A program made the position numbers and the translations under genes. From NCBI RefSeq assembly GCF_002549795.1, contig NZ_CP021435.1, forward strand, positions 682,001 to 746,000: a stretch of 64,000 nucleotides of DNA, read 5' to 3'. The notes under the pieces are model-generated. The model saw nothing but the letters and a program-made list of their open reading frames with translations. It had not been told where the DNA came from and did no database searches. Below, in pieces: positions 1-8,453 of the stretch. Source of the stretch: Halomonas beimenensis. GTDB lineage: Bacteria > Pseudomonadota > Gammaproteobacteria > Pseudomonadales > Halomonadaceae. The number at the start of each line of letters is the position of its first letter. The stretch's first letter is position 1.

Positions 1-474
1 CAGCACGATGCGCCGCATCATCAGGCCCCAGGACATGCCGTAGGCCCGGGCCGCCTCGATCTCGCCCCTGGGGGTGGACTTGATCGCGCCGCGGAAGATC
101 TCGGTGGTGTAGGCCGCGGTGTTCAGGGTGAAGGCGATCAGCGCCGGCACGAAGGGCTTCTCGAGGATCAGCCACAGCCAGGTGTCCTGGATGCCCTCGA
201 CGAACACCACCCCGTAGTAGATCAGGTAGAGCTGCACCAGCAGCGGGGTGCCGCGAAACACATAGCAGTAGAAGAAGATCGGCAGGCGCAGCCAGGCGTG
301 CCGGGACCCGCGGCCGATGGCCAGCGGCACCGCCAGCACCAGGCCGATGATCAGTGACAGGAACACCAGCTGGACGGTGGTGACCAGGCCCTCGCCGTAG
401 TACCCCAGGGTCTGCAGGGTGAAGATGCTGTTGTCGGCCAGCTGGGCCTCGAGCCAGTTCATCAGGGCTTCCAT
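1..474 (-). CDS. Polar amino-acid ABC transporter permease (HisM/ArtM type), 3' end outside window
   Basis: Inner-membrane permease subunit of a basic/polar amino-acid importer. The frame runs from an ATG at 474 off the left edge, so only about 158 N-terminal residues are visible. It starts MEALMNWLEAQ, has hydrophobic segments typical of the family and the conserved loop region TTEIFRGAIKSTPRGEIEAARAYG (given here as the EAARAYG contact motif) that binds the ATPase. Its ATG overlaps the TGA of the upstream permease by one base (TGATG), so the two subunits are translationally coupled. With the ATPase upstream and astE before that, arginine/ornithine (Aot-like) is the likeliest substrate, but substrate is inferred from context only. 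Confidence 0.88.
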   Translation of the reverse strand, partial: MEALMNWLEAQLADNSIFTLQTLGYYGEGLVTTVQLVFLSLIIGLVLAVPLAIGRGSRHAWLRLPIFFYCYVFRGTPLLVQLYLIYYGVVFVEGIQDTWLWLILEKPFVPALIAFTLNTAAYTTEIFRGAIKSTPRGEIEAARAYGMSWGLMMRRIVL

Positions 475-1178
475 CAGTTCGCCTCCCCGTAGCCGATGTC
501 ATAGCGCTTCTGCAGGCGGGCGAAGCCCCACTCGGAGACGCTGGCGATGAGCAGGTAGATGGCCGCGACGATGATCATGAAGGTGAAGGGCTCGCGGGTG
601 GCCTTGGAGGCCTCGGAGGCGACCCGGACCATGTCCGACAGGCCGATCACCGACACCAGGGCGGTGGTCTTGAGCAGCACCATCCAGTTGTTGGACAGCC
701 CCGGCAGGGCGTGGCGCATCATCTGCGGGAAGCGGATGCGGCGGAAGACCAGCCAGTGGCTCATGCCGTAGGCGCGCCCGGCCTCGATCTGGCCGCTGTC
801 CACGGCCAGGAAGGCGCCCCGGAAGGTCTCGCCCATGTAGGCGCCGAAGATCAGCCCGATGGTGACCACGCCGGCGACGAACTCGTTGACGTTGATGAAG
901 ATGTCCACGTCGAACTGGTAGTAGAGCCAGTCGGTGAACATGTTGATGCCGATCTGGCCGCCGAAGAACAGCAGCATCATCAGCACCAGGTCCGGCACGC
1001 CGCGGATGATGGTGGTGTAGAGGGTGCCGAGGCGGTGCAGCCACCAGTGACGCGACATCTTGGCGCTGGCGGTCGCGAGGCCCAGCAGGATGGCCAGGAT
1101 CAGCGACAGCACCGCCAGCTCGATGGTGATCAGGGCGCCTTCGAACAGGCGCGGGCCGTAGCCGTGCAGATCGATCAT
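474..1178 (-). CDS. Polar amino-acid ABC transporter permease (HisQ/ArtQ type)
   Basis: Second integral-membrane subunit (234 aa) of the same importer. It begins MIDLHGYGPRLFEGALITIEL, has several hydrophobic spans and carries the EAA-type loop (GQIEAGRAYGMSHWLVFRRI) that docks on the ATPase. Length is normal for the HisQ family. It lies 25 bp downstream of the ATPase gene and overlaps the next permease by one base, so ATPase-permease-permease read as one operon. No periplasmic binding protein gene is visible in this operon inside the window; it may lie to the left of the window. Confidence 0.9.
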   Translation of the reverse strand: MIDLHGYGPRLFEGALITIELAVLSLILAILLGLATASAKMSRHWWLHRLGTLYTTIIRGVPDLVLMMLLFFGGQIGINMFTDWLYYQFDVDIFINVNEFVAGVVTIGLIFGAYMGETFRGAFLAVDSGQIEAGRAYGMSHWLVFRRIRFPQMMRHALPGLSNNWMVLLKTTALVSVIGLSDMVRVASEASKATREPFTFMIIVAAIYLLIASVSEWGFARLQKRYDIGYGEAN

Positions 1179-1203
1179 GGGAGATCTCCTCGTGCGTGAC
1201 GCC

Positions 1204-1974
1204 TCAGTGCTTGGGGGCCAGGAACTGCTTGAGGCGCTCGGAGCGCGGGTTGCCCAGCACCTGGTCGGGCGGCCCGGCCTCCTCGACCTGGCCCTGATGC
1301 AGGTAGATCACCTGGGTGGATACGTCCCGGGCGAAGGCCATCTCGTGCGTCACCACGATCATGGTGCGGCCCTCCTCGGCCAGGTCGCGCATCACCTTGA
1401 GCACGTCGCCGACCAGCTCCGGGTCCAGTGCCGAGGTGGGTTCGTCGAACAGCATCACCTCCGGATCCATGGCCAGCGCCCGCGCGATGGCGCCGCGCTG
1501 CTGCTGGCCGCCGGAGAGCTGGGCCGGGTAGTAGTCCGCGCGCTCGGCCAGGCCGACCCGGGCGAGCAGCTCGCGGGCGTGGTCGGTGGCTTCCTGCTTG
1601 GACTTGCCGAGCACATGGACCGGTGCCTCGATGACGTTCTCGAGCAGGGTCATGTGCGCCCAGAGGTTGAAGCTCTGGAAGACCATGGACAGCTTGGCGC
1701 GCATGCCGACGACCTGCTTCCAGTCCGCGGGCTCGCGGCCGTGCTTGGTCTCCTTGAAGCGGATCGGCTCGCCGTGGACGATCAGCTCGCCCTCGTCGGG
1801 CTGCTCCAGCAGGTTCATGCAGCGCAGGAAGGTGCTCTTCCCGGAGCCGGAGGCTCCGATCAGGGTGATGACGTCCCCCTTGTGGGCCTGGAGGGACAGG
1901 CCCTTGAGGACTTCGGTGTCGCCAAAGCGCTTCTTGATGTTGCGCACTTCCAGCGGGATCGGGGTGTCGGCCAT
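1204..1974 (-). CDS. Amino-acid ABC transporter ATP-binding protein (HisP/AotP type)
   Basis: Cytoplasmic ATPase (256 aa) driving the basic amino-acid importer. Walker [10 protein letters not shown] is at residues 40-48, the Q-loop Gln at about 100, the signature LSGGQQQR at 153-160, Walker B VMLFDEP at 173-179 and the switch His at 210. These are all intact. The gene is first of the three transporter genes and is separated from astE by about 260 bp that holds a possible tiny ORF and no obvious terminator, so it could be co-transcribed with the ast genes. HisP, ArtP and AotP cannot be told apart by sequence alone. Confidence 0.92.
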   Translation of the reverse strand: MADTPIPLEVRNIKKRFGDTEVLKGLSLQAHKGDVITLIGASGSGKSTFLRCMNLLEQPDEGELIVHGEPIRFKETKHGREPADWKQVVGMRAKLSMVFQSFNLWAHMTLLENVIEAPVHVLGKSKQEATDHARELLARVGLAERADYYPAQLSGGQQQRGAIARALAMDPEVMLFDEPTSALDPELVGDVLKVMRDLAEEGRTMIVVTHEMAFARDVSTQVIYLHQGQVEEAGPPDQVLGNPRSERLKQFLAPKH

Positions 1975-2097
1975 GGAAAAGGGCTCCAGTTCAGGGGATC
2001 ACCTGGGCCTTGTCGGAAGCAGGCCGATGGCGGTGGTGCTTCGGACAAGGCCCCGAGAGACCGGGCGAGGCGGTCGGGCGCGAAAAGGGGGGCGATT

Positions 2098-2181
2098 CTA
2101 CCAGTCCTGCGGCTCGCCGGCAGGTCGAGTCGTTCGGCTGGACATTCGACCTTGGTCTAGGTGTCGAAGGGTTGTTGTCAT
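2098..2181 (-). CDS. Possible 27-residue small protein or leader peptide
   Basis: An ATG at 2181 is preceded by a good Shine-Dalgarno (GGAG, 7-base spacer: GGAGAAAGCTC then ATG) and opens a 27-codon frame ending TAG at 2098. The product starts MTTTLRHLDQGRMSS and is basic and hydrophilic, with three Thr codons then several Arg codons. It lies between astE (56 bp upstream) and the transporter ATPase (about 120 bp downstream). No family is recognised. It might be a translated leader controlling the transporter or a remnant. The frame alone would be worthless; the RBS is what makes it worth recording. It also contains a GACCAAGGTC dyad at 2148-2157. Confidence 0.3.
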   Translation of the reverse strand: MTTTLRHLDQGRMSSRTTRPAGEPQDW

Positions 2182-2237
2182 GAGCTTTCTCCAGATTGTT
2201 GTTGTTCGGTAGCGTATCGTCCTGCCGAGGATTCCCC

Positions 2238-3236
2238 TCAGCGGGGATCGGCCGGTGGCGGGGTCGCGCTCACCAGCAGGGCGGCGCGGGCGCCGATCTC
2301 CACCCGGGCATTCGGGAAGACCACCCGCAGCGGCGTCTCGCCCACCGTGAAGGGGCCGGCCTCGGCGTCCTCGGCCAGACGGGCTCCCGGGGCGAACTCG
2401 GTGAAGTTCGGGGTGTCGTCGGCGAAGCACAGCCGGAAGTCCTCCGAGCGTCGGAACAGCTCGTGGCGGACGCGGAAGAAGACCATGCGATCGGCCGGCC
2501 GGCTCGCGGGGGCTCGGTCCTGCAACAGGGCCTCGATCAGGCGGGCCATGGGGGCCAGGGGAGCCAGGTCGTTCTCGCCGAAGGGCAGGGCGCGGCCCAG
2601 CTCCAGGGTGAAGGCGGCCGCCCCGTGGTAGTGCTTCGAATAGTGGGAAAAGGTCCAGCTGTGGGCATGCTGGTGAAGGACCGCCTGGATGTCGGCGCCG
2701 GCCAGCCAGCGCCACTGGTCGGACGGCGTGATCGCCTCGGCATGGGGCTCCACCGCGAAGCGCGGGTACTGGCTGTCGCGGATCGCCGTGTGCAGGTCGT
2801 AGTGCAACCGACGTCGCCCCTCGTGGCGCCCGTAGAAGGCATCCACCGCCGTCATCAGCTCCCGGGCCCGGTCGGGTTCCATGCCACTGGCGTCGAGGCC
2901 GCGGCGGAACAGCCGATTGAGGTTGGTATCGACGAAGCGGGTCCCGGCGCGGATGGCCTCCAGGTTGCCCAGGATCACCAGTACCGGGCTGCCCAGCGTC
3001 AACCGGCCGGCCTCCAGCCGGGCCAGGATCTCGCCGAGCAGCTCGATGGGCGCGGTCTCGTTGCCGTGGATGCCCGCCGAGAGCACCAGGGCGGGCGCCG
3101 AGGCGGAGGGCGAGGCGGGGACGAGTTCGAGCAGGCCGGCCCCGAGGATCCGGTAGCGTCCGCCGGCGAGAGAGCCCTCGCCGGCGAGTCCGGGCGCGCC
3201 GTCGAGGCTGGCATCGAGCCATTCAGCCAGCATCAC
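2238..3236 (-). CDS. astE: Succinylglutamate desuccinylase
   Basis: Last enzyme of the arginine succinyltransferase (AST) pathway: hydrolyses N-succinylglutamate to glutamate and succinate. It belongs to the zinc-dependent M14/AstE-aspartoacylase family. The metal motif HGNE is at about residues 57-60 and the third ligand lies in DLHT at about 147-150; N-L-E-A-I-R-A-G-T-R-F and DTNLNR match the family. Length (332 aa) is normal. The annotated start is a GTG followed directly by ATG (3233), so the true start may be one codon later; a G-rich RBS (CAGGGGG) precedes both. The other ast genes are not upstream here; a lipocalin gene is. Confidence 0.92.
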   Translation of the reverse strand: MMLAEWLDASLDGAPGLAGEGSLAGGRYRILGAGLLELVPASPSASAPALVLSAGIHGNETAPIELLGEILARLEAGRLTLGSPVLVILGNLEAIRAGTRFVDTNLNRLFRRGLDASGMEPDRARELMTAVDAFYGRHEGRRRLHYDLHTAIRDSQYPRFAVEPHAEAITPSDQWRWLAGADIQAVLHQHAHSWTFSHYSKHYHGAAAFTLELGRALPFGENDLAPLAPMARLIEALLQDRAPASRPADRMVFFRVRHELFRRSEDFRLCFADDTPNFTEFAPGARLAEDAEAGPFTVGETPLRVVFPNARVEIGARAALLVSATPPPADPR

Positions 3237-3431
3237 GGCCCCCTGCGGCTCGGTGGTGGTGGAACGGAAGGGTCATGGCGGTCCTTGACGTGTCGCTTCT
3301 TTCAGGCTGCGAGACACCTTCGTCCCTGCCCGCCTCGCGCTCAAGGGGGCCTGTCGGCAGGATGAAAGAGGCGGGTGCGAAGCTGTAACTCCCGCCCTCC
3401 CGGCGAGGCCTCGCCGACACGGGATGGCGGC

Positions 3432-3977
3432 TCAGCGCCAGGGGGCGCAGGCCTCGCCCTGTTCCACCTCGATCAAGGATTCCACCGGGAAATCAAGCGT
3501 CTCGGCACGTTCGACCAGGGCCTCGTAGGTGGCCTCGGGCATCACGGGCGCGCGCGACAGGATCCACAGGTAGTCCCGGCTGGGGCCCGCCACCAGGGCC
3601 CAGTCATAGTCGTCGGCCAGCGCCAGCACGTTGTAGCCGGCGTAGAAGGGACCGAAGAAGCTGACCTTGAGGCGTCCCACGCGCGGATCGTCCAGCGGAT
3701 GGGCGCGACCCTCGGCGACGTCGACCTCGCCGGCGGCCAGGTCGACGCCACGGTTGATGACCCGGATGGCACGGTCCGAGAGGCGGGAATAATCGGCGGT
3801 GACGCAATCCAGCCCCTCCTCGAAGGAGTGGTCGAGTCGGGCGATCTCGTACCAGCGTCCCAGGTAGCGGTCGAGGTCGAAGCCGTCCACGGCGCGCGTG
3901 CCCTCCGGGAGGCCGGTGCAGGCGGAGAGGCCGAGGACGAGCAGGGCGGGGCAGAGCCGGGGAAGGGGGTGCGGCAT
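3432..3977 (-). CDS. blc: Outer-membrane lipoprotein lipocalin
   Basis: Bacterial lipocalin of 181 aa, an outer-membrane lipoprotein thought to bind lysophospholipids or fatty acids. A signal peptide ends in the lipobox L-S-A-C with Cys20 as the lipidated residue. The lipocalin signature follows at 37-52 (R-Y-L-G-R-W-Y-E-I-A-R-L-D), and VINRG plus FGPFYAGYNVLALADDY are typical Blc blocks. The ATG at 3977 is chosen because AAGGAG lies 8 bases upstream; the frame extends further up without an RBS. It is divergent from the methyltransferase gene with 94 bp between. Confidence 0.92.
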   Translation of the reverse strand: MPHPLPRLCPALLVLGLSACTGLPEGTRAVDGFDLDRYLGRWYEIARLDHSFEEGLDCVTADYSRLSDRAIRVINRGVDLAAGEVDVAEGRAHPLDDPRVGRLKVSFFGPFYAGYNVLALADDYDWALVAGPSRDYLWILSRAPVMPEATYEALVERAETLDFPVESLIEVEQGEACAPWR

Positions 3978-4071
3978 CGAGGGGACTCCTTGTCGACAGC
4001 GACCTTGGCAGGATAGGGGCGCGATGGCGAAGGCGCTAGGCTGGTAGCCTCGATCCGCCAGGAGGCCGCCC

Positions 4072-4980
4072 ATGACCGACCACGCCCGCCGACTCGATGC
4101 CCATTACGATGCCCTGGCCCGGGAAGGGGGCGAGCCTCTGCCGGCCCGCCTCCGCGCGGCCTTTCGGGCGGCCGGCCAGGATCCCGATCACCTGACCCTG
4201 GATGCCATCGCCGGGATCGACCAGCTGCACCTGGGGGGCCGAGGCGCGAGCCGAGCCCTGGCGCGTCGCGGCGAACTGGTGCCCGGACGGCGGGTCCTCG
4301 ACGTGGGCTGCGGCACCGGTGGCGCCAGTCGGCTCCTGGCCGACGAGTTCGGCGTCGAGGCGCTGGGCGTGGACATCACCCCGGCGTTCGTGGCCGTGGC
4401 CGAATGGCTGAGCCGGGCCACGGGACTCGACGATCGCACCCGCTTCCTGTGTGCCGATGCCGCCCGGCTCCCCCTGCCGTCGGCGAGCGTCGACGTGATC
4501 TGGTGCCAGCATGCGTTGATGAACATGCCGGATCGCGGCGCGGTGCTCGCCGAATGGCGGCGTCTGCTGGCGCCGGGTGGCCGGTTGCTGCTCCACGAGG
4601 TGGTGGCCGGCGACAACCCGGCGCCCCTCGCGCTGCCGGTGCCCTGGGCGCGGAGCGCGGTGACCAGTCACCTGAGCTCACGCGCGGCCCTCGAGGGGGC
4701 CCTGGCCGAGGCCGGCTTTCGTTCCCTCCACCTGGAGGACGTCACCGAGGCCGCCCTGGCCTGGCGGCGCAAGCATGGTCGACGGGAGGCCGCCCCGCGC
4801 GAGGCCGCCCCGCGCGAGGCCCCGCCAGAGGAAGCGATCGGCGCCGCCGAGGCGAACCGCGCCCTGCCGGGCCCCACCCTCATCTTCGGCGAGGACTTCG
4901 TCACCATGGGCCGCAACCTGCTCGCCAACCTGGCGGACGACCGGGTGCGGATCCTCGAGGGCGTCTGGCGGCTCGCCTGA
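4072..4980 (+). CDS. SAM-dependent methyltransferase (class I, Methyltransf_11 type)
   Basis: Cytoplasmic class I methyltransferase of 302 aa. Motif I VLDVGCGTG is at residues 75-83; the acidic post-motif region and the motif around PGGRLLLHEVV are also present. The segment IDQLHLGGRGASRAL just before the fold resembles glycine/sarcosine/dimethylglycine N-methyltransferases of halophiles, but this is memory-based and the substrate is unknown. Residues about 238-258 form an Ala/Pro/Glu-rich linker produced by a 15-bp tandem repeat (units at 4786-4800 and 4801-4815, then a partial copy). It ends 3 bp from the convergent dehydrogenase gene. Confidence 0.8.
   Translation: MTDHARRLDAHYDALAREGGEPLPARLRAAFRAAGQDPDHLTLDAIAGIDQLHLGGRGASRALARRGELVPGRRVLDVGCGTGGASRLLADEFGVEALGVDITPAFVAVAEWLSRATGLDDRTRFLCADAARLPLPSASVDVIWCQHALMNMPDRGAVLAEWRRLLAPGGRLLLHEVVAGDNPAPLALPVPWARSAVTSHLSSRAALEGALAEAGFRSLHLEDVTEAALAWRRKHGRREAAPREAAPREAPPEEAIGAAEANRALPGPTLIFGEDFVTMGRNLLANLADDRVRILEGVWRLA
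4786..4826 (+). repeat. 15-bp in-frame tandem repeat within the methyltransferase
   Basis: GAGGCCGCCCCGCGC occurs twice in tandem and a third, partial copy follows. It encodes repeated E-A-A-P-R and forms a low-complexity linker in the C-terminal third of the enzyme. Copy number could vary between strains without breaking the frame. Confidence 0.85.
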
Positions 4981-4983
4981 GGC

Positions 4984-6063
4984 TCAGCCGTCGCTGCCGA
5001 TGCGCTCGGCGATGGCCCGGCCCAGGCGCTCGGTGGTCCCCCGGCCCTTGAGGTCCGGGGTGAGCACCGTCGGGTCGGCCTCGGCGAGCACCGCCTCGAT
5101 GGCGGCGAGGATGGCCGCGCCGGCCTCGGGATGGCCCAGGTGCTCGAGCATCATGGCCCCGGACCAGATCTGGCCGATGGGATTGGCGATGCCCTTCCCG
5201 GCGATGTCCGGGGCGCTGCCGTGGACCGGCTCGAACAGGCTCGGGAAGCGGCCCTCGGGATTGATGTTCGCCGAGGGCGCCACCCCGATGGTGCCGGTGC
5301 AGGCCGGGCCCAGGTCGGAGAGGATGTCGCCGAAGAGGTTGCTGGCCACCACCACGTCGAACCAGTCGGGGTGCATCACGAAGTTGGCGGTGAGGATGTC
5401 GATATGGAACTGGTCCACATCGACGTCCGGGTAGTGCTCGGCCATGGCGGCGACCCGCTGGTCCCACCAGGGCATGGTGATGGCGATGCCGTTGGACTTG
5501 GTGGCCGAGGTGAGTTTCCTGCGCGGCCGGGTGGCGGCCAGGTCGAAGGCGTACTTCAGCACCCGATCGACCCCGGTGCGGGTCATCACCGTCTCCTGGA
5601 TCACCACCTCGCGCTCGGTGCCCTCGAACATCACGCCGCCGACGCTGGAGTACTCGCCCTCGGTGTTCTCCCGGACCACGTAGAAGTCGATGTCGCCGGG
5701 CCGGCGTCCCGCGAGGGGACTCTCGATGCCCGGCAGCAGGCGGCAGGGGCGCAGGTTGACGTACTGGTCGAACTCGCGACGGAACTTGAGCAGCGAGCCC
5801 CACAGCGAGACGTGATCCGGCACCTTGTCGGGCCAGCCGATCGCGCCGTAGAAGAGGGCATCGAACTCGAGCAGCGTCTCCTTCCAGTCGTCGGGCAGCA
5901 TCTTCCCGTGTTCCAGGTAGTAGTCGCAGCTGGCGAAGTCGAAGGCCTCGAAGGCCAGGTCCAGGCCGAAGCGGCGGGCGGCGGCCTCCAGGGCGCGGCG
6001 GCCCTCGGGCATCACCTCGGTGCCGATGCCGTCGCCCGGGATCACGGCGATTCGCTGGGTCAT
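4984..6063 (-). CDS. Tartrate dehydrogenase / D-malate dehydrogenase (decarboxylating)
   Basis: NAD-dependent beta-hydroxyacid oxidative decarboxylase of 359 aa, isocitrate/isopropylmalate dehydrogenase superfamily, tartrate/D-malate branch (TtuC/DmlA). Family landmarks are IPGDGIGTEV at 8-17, the substrate-binding RENTEGEYS at 131-139, catalytic Lys at ATKSNG (about 189), metal-binding Asp residues in SNLFGDILSD (241-250) and GSAPDIAGKGIANP. The ATG at 6063 is used because the frame upstream lacks family sequence. It is divergent from a LysR gene, the usual arrangement for dmlA-dmlR. Tartrate versus D-malate preference cannot be read from sequence. Confidence 0.88.
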   Translation of the reverse strand: MTQRIAVIPGDGIGTEVMPEGRRALEAAARRFGLDLAFEAFDFASCDYYLEHGKMLPDDWKETLLEFDALFYGAIGWPDKVPDHVSLWGSLLKFRREFDQYVNLRPCRLLPGIESPLAGRRPGDIDFYVVRENTEGEYSSVGGVMFEGTEREVVIQETVMTRTGVDRVLKYAFDLAATRPRRKLTSATKSNGIAITMPWWDQRVAAMAEHYPDVDVDQFHIDILTANFVMHPDWFDVVVASNLFGDILSDLGPACTGTIGVAPSANINPEGRFPSLFEPVHGSAPDIAGKGIANPIGQIWSGAMMLEHLGHPEAGAAILAAIEAVLAEADPTVLTPDLKGRGTTERLGRAIAERIGSDG

Positions 6064-6134
6064 GGCGTCCTCATTGAGCAGTGTCGGGAGCCGCCAGTCT
6101 AACCCTGCACGCCGGCGAGATAATCGGGTTATCA

Positions 6135-6151
6135 TTCAACTCATTGTTGAA
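6135..6151. promoter_or_regulatory. Candidate LysR operator between the dehydrogenase and its regulator
   Basis: Perfect inverted repeat TTCAAC-N5-GTTGAA, which fits the T-N11-A form of LysR-type boxes. It sits in the 105-bp divergent intergenic region, next to the regulator's start, where autoregulation and co-inducer-dependent activation sites usually lie. Function is inferred from position and symmetry. Confidence 0.65.
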
Positions 6152-6168
6152 GTGAAGTGGAGAATCCG

Positions 6169-7119
6169 GTGGCCCCTCTCGATGACCTGGCCTTCTTCCA
6201 GCGGCTGGCCCGCGCCGGCAGCCTCACGGCCACCGCCCGGGAACTGGGCCTGTCGCTGTCGGCGGTGAGCAAGCGGCTCAAGCAGCTGGAGGCGCGCCTC
6301 GGCGTGGCCCTGGCCTCGCGCACCACCCGCCGGCTGACCCTCACCGCCGAGGGCGAGCTCTACCTGAGCCGCGGCACGGCCATCCTGGAGGAACTCGGGG
6401 AGCTGGAGGAGGCCCTGGTCGATCACCGGGCCGAGCTGTCCGGGCCGTTGCGGGTCAACGCCACCTTCGGCTTCGGGCGTCGCCATGTGGCGCCGCTGCT
6501 GTCGGCCTTCTGCGCCCGGCATCCGCGCCTCGAGGCCTCGCTGGAGCTGAGCAACTTCCCCGTCAGCCTCGCCGACCAGGGCTTCGACATCGGCATCCGG
6601 GTCGGCACGCCGCCGGATTCCCGGCTGGTGGCCCGGCGCATCCTGGCCAACCGCCGGATCCTCTGTGCCGCCCCCGGCTATGCCCGGCGGATGCCGGCCC
6701 TGGCGTCCCCCGCCGACCTGACGGCCCATCCCTGCCTGGTGCTGCGCGAGAACGCCAGCGACTATGCCCTCTGGCGCTTCCAGCGCCGTGACGCCCCCGA
6801 CGTGGAGCAGGCGGTGAAGGTCTCGGGGCCCCTGGCCAGCAACGACGGCGAGGTCATTCGCCATCTGGCCCGTGACGGGCACGGCATCGCCCTGCGTTCC
6901 TGGTGGGACGTTCACGAGGATCTCGCCGAGGGCCGCCTGGTGGAACTCCTGCCGGCCTGGCAAGGCGTGCGAGCCGACTTCCATGCCGTGTATGATCGGC
7001 GCCGCCATGTGCCGCTGCGGATCCGTGCCTTCATCGCCTATCTTGAGCAGGAGATGGCCGGTCGCGTGCCACCGCTGGCCAGGCTACCGGGTGTCACGAC
7101 AGGAGAGGCGTCCACGTGA
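6169..7119 (+). CDS. LysR-family transcriptional regulator (DmlR-like)
   Basis: LysR-type regulator of 316 aa: N-terminal winged helix-turn-helix (roughly residues 1-60, with G-S-L-T-A-T-A-R-E-L and SAVSKRLKQLE) and a C-terminal substrate-binding domain. Two GTG starts are possible, 6157 and 6169; the second is preferred because GGAG lies 6 bases upstream. It is divergent from the tartrate/malate dehydrogenase and probably activates it. Its last four bases overlap the start of the glycosyltransferase (GTGA), so the two are co-translated although functionally unrelated. Confidence 0.88.
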   Translation: MAPLDDLAFFQRLARAGSLTATARELGLSLSAVSKRLKQLEARLGVALASRTTRRLTLTAEGELYLSRGTAILEELGELEEALVDHRAELSGPLRVNATFGFGRRHVAPLLSAFCARHPRLEASLELSNFPVSLADQGFDIGIRVGTPPDSRLVARRILANRRILCAAPGYARRMPALASPADLTAHPCLVLRENASDYALWRFQRRDAPDVEQAVKVSGPLASNDGEVIRHLARDGHGIALRSWWDVHEDLAEGRLVELLPAWQGVRADFHAVYDRRRHVPLRIRAFIAYLEQEMAGRVPPLARLPGVTTGEAST

Positions 7120-8441
7120 ATGTGCTGATGTTCACCAATACCTATCTGCCGATCGTCGGCGGCGTGAGCGAGTCGGTGCAGCGGCTCAAGCGGCAGCTGC
7201 AGGCCGCCGGCCATCACGTCCTGGTGGTGGCGCCCCGGCTCGAGGGCCAGCCGGCCTTCGAGGCCGACGTGGTGCGGGTGGCGGCGGTGCAGCACTTCAA
7301 CGGCAGCGACTTCTCCCTGCCGGTGCCGATCCCCGGCCAGCTCTACGATGCCATCGAGGCCTTCGAGCCGGACCTGGTGCACGCCCATCACCCCTTCCTG
7401 CTCGGCGACACCGCCGCCCGGGCCGCCGAGACCTACGGCCTGCCGCTGGTGTTCACCCACCACACCCTCTACGAGCACTATACCCACTACGTGCCGGGGG
7501 ACTCGCCGCGCATGCAGCGCTTCGCCATCGCCCTGGCCACGCAGTACACCTGGCTGTGCGACGCCGTCATCGCCCCCAGCGAGAGCATCCGCGACCTGCT
7601 GCTCGCCCGCGAGGGCAACCCCGAGGTTCGCGTCGTGCCGAGCGGGGTGGATACCGCCCGTTTCGCCGAGGGGGACGGACCGGCGTGCCGGGAGCGCCTG
7701 GGGATCCCCGAGACCGCCTACGTGATCGGCCACCTGGGACGGCTGGCCAAGGAGAAGAACCTCGGGTTCCTGGCCGAGGCCGTGTGCCGGGCCCTGGCCG
7801 AACGCCCCGAGGCCCACTTCCTGGTGGTCGGCGACGGCGAGGCCGCCGAGGGGATGGCGAGGATCGCCGCGGAACAGGGCGTCGCCGAGCGGGTGCACTT
7901 CGCCGGCCGCCTGCAGGGCCAGGCGCTGATCGACGCCTATCACGCCATGGACGTCTTCGCCTTCGCCTCCCACAGCGAGACCCAGGGCATGGTGGTGGCG
8001 GAAGCCATGGCCTGCGGCCTGCCGGTGGTGGCGGTATCCGCCCCCGGGGTGGTCGAGGTGGTGACGGACGGCGAGAACGGCCGACTGCTGGCCGAGGACG
8101 ACGTTCCCGCCATGGCCGAGGCACTCTCGGCCCTGGCCGACCCCGAGAGACGGGAGCCACTGCGACGCGGCGCCCTGGTCACCGCCGCCGACTACGATGA
8201 AGGGCTCTGCGCGGAACGCTGCCTGGCGGTCTATCGGCGGGCGATCGCCGGGGGCGGTCCCTTCACCCACGCCGACGACGGCGGCTGGGACCGGGTACGG
8301 GGCCGGCTGGGCGCGGAGTGGCAGATGCTGCGTTACCGGGGCCGTCTGCTGCGCCACCTGATGCAGGAGGAGTGGGAACAGGAGCGCCCGTCCTGGTGGC
8401 CCGGCGGCCGCTCCGACGAGCCCGAGGTGCCGTCGAAGTGA
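7116..8441 (+). CDS. GT4-family glycosyltransferase
   Basis: Retaining glycosyltransferase of 441 aa with the GT-B fold. The N-terminal half has the nucleotide-free face typical of PimA/GtfA-like enzymes (FTNTYLPIVGGVSESVQRL), a histidine-rich H-A-H-H-P-F block near 90 and HHTLYEHYTHY; the C-terminal half has the donor-binding GRLAKEKN (about 212-219) and the E-x7-E type motif around SHSETQGMVVAEAMACGLPVV. The start is a GTG overlapping the LysR stop. Similar proteins make glucosyl- or mannosyl-diacylglycerol or compatible-solute glycosides, but the acceptor is unknown here. Confidence 0.82.
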   Translation: MNVLMFTNTYLPIVGGVSESVQRLKRQLQAAGHHVLVVAPRLEGQPAFEADVVRVAAVQHFNGSDFSLPVPIPGQLYDAIEAFEPDLVHAHHPFLLGDTAARAAETYGLPLVFTHHTLYEHYTHYVPGDSPRMQRFAIALATQYTWLCDAVIAPSESIRDLLLAREGNPEVRVVPSGVDTARFAEGDGPACRERLGIPETAYVIGHLGRLAKEKNLGFLAEAVCRALAERPEAHFLVVGDGEAAEGMARIAAEQGVAERVHFAGRLQGQALIDAYHAMDVFAFASHSETQGMVVAEAMACGLPVVAVSAPGVVEVVTDGENGRLLAEDDVPAMAEALSALADPERREPLRRGALVTAADYDEGLCAERCLAVYRRAIAGGGPFTHADDGGWDRVRGRLGAEWQMLRYRGRLLRHLMQEEWEQERPSWWPGGRSDEPEVPSK

Positions 8442-8453
8442 CCCTCGTCCGGC

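Noticed and set aside
3237..3431. 65-codon frame between astE and the lipocalin gene
   Set aside because: No RBS, arginine/proline-rich shadow composition and no conservation I can recognise.
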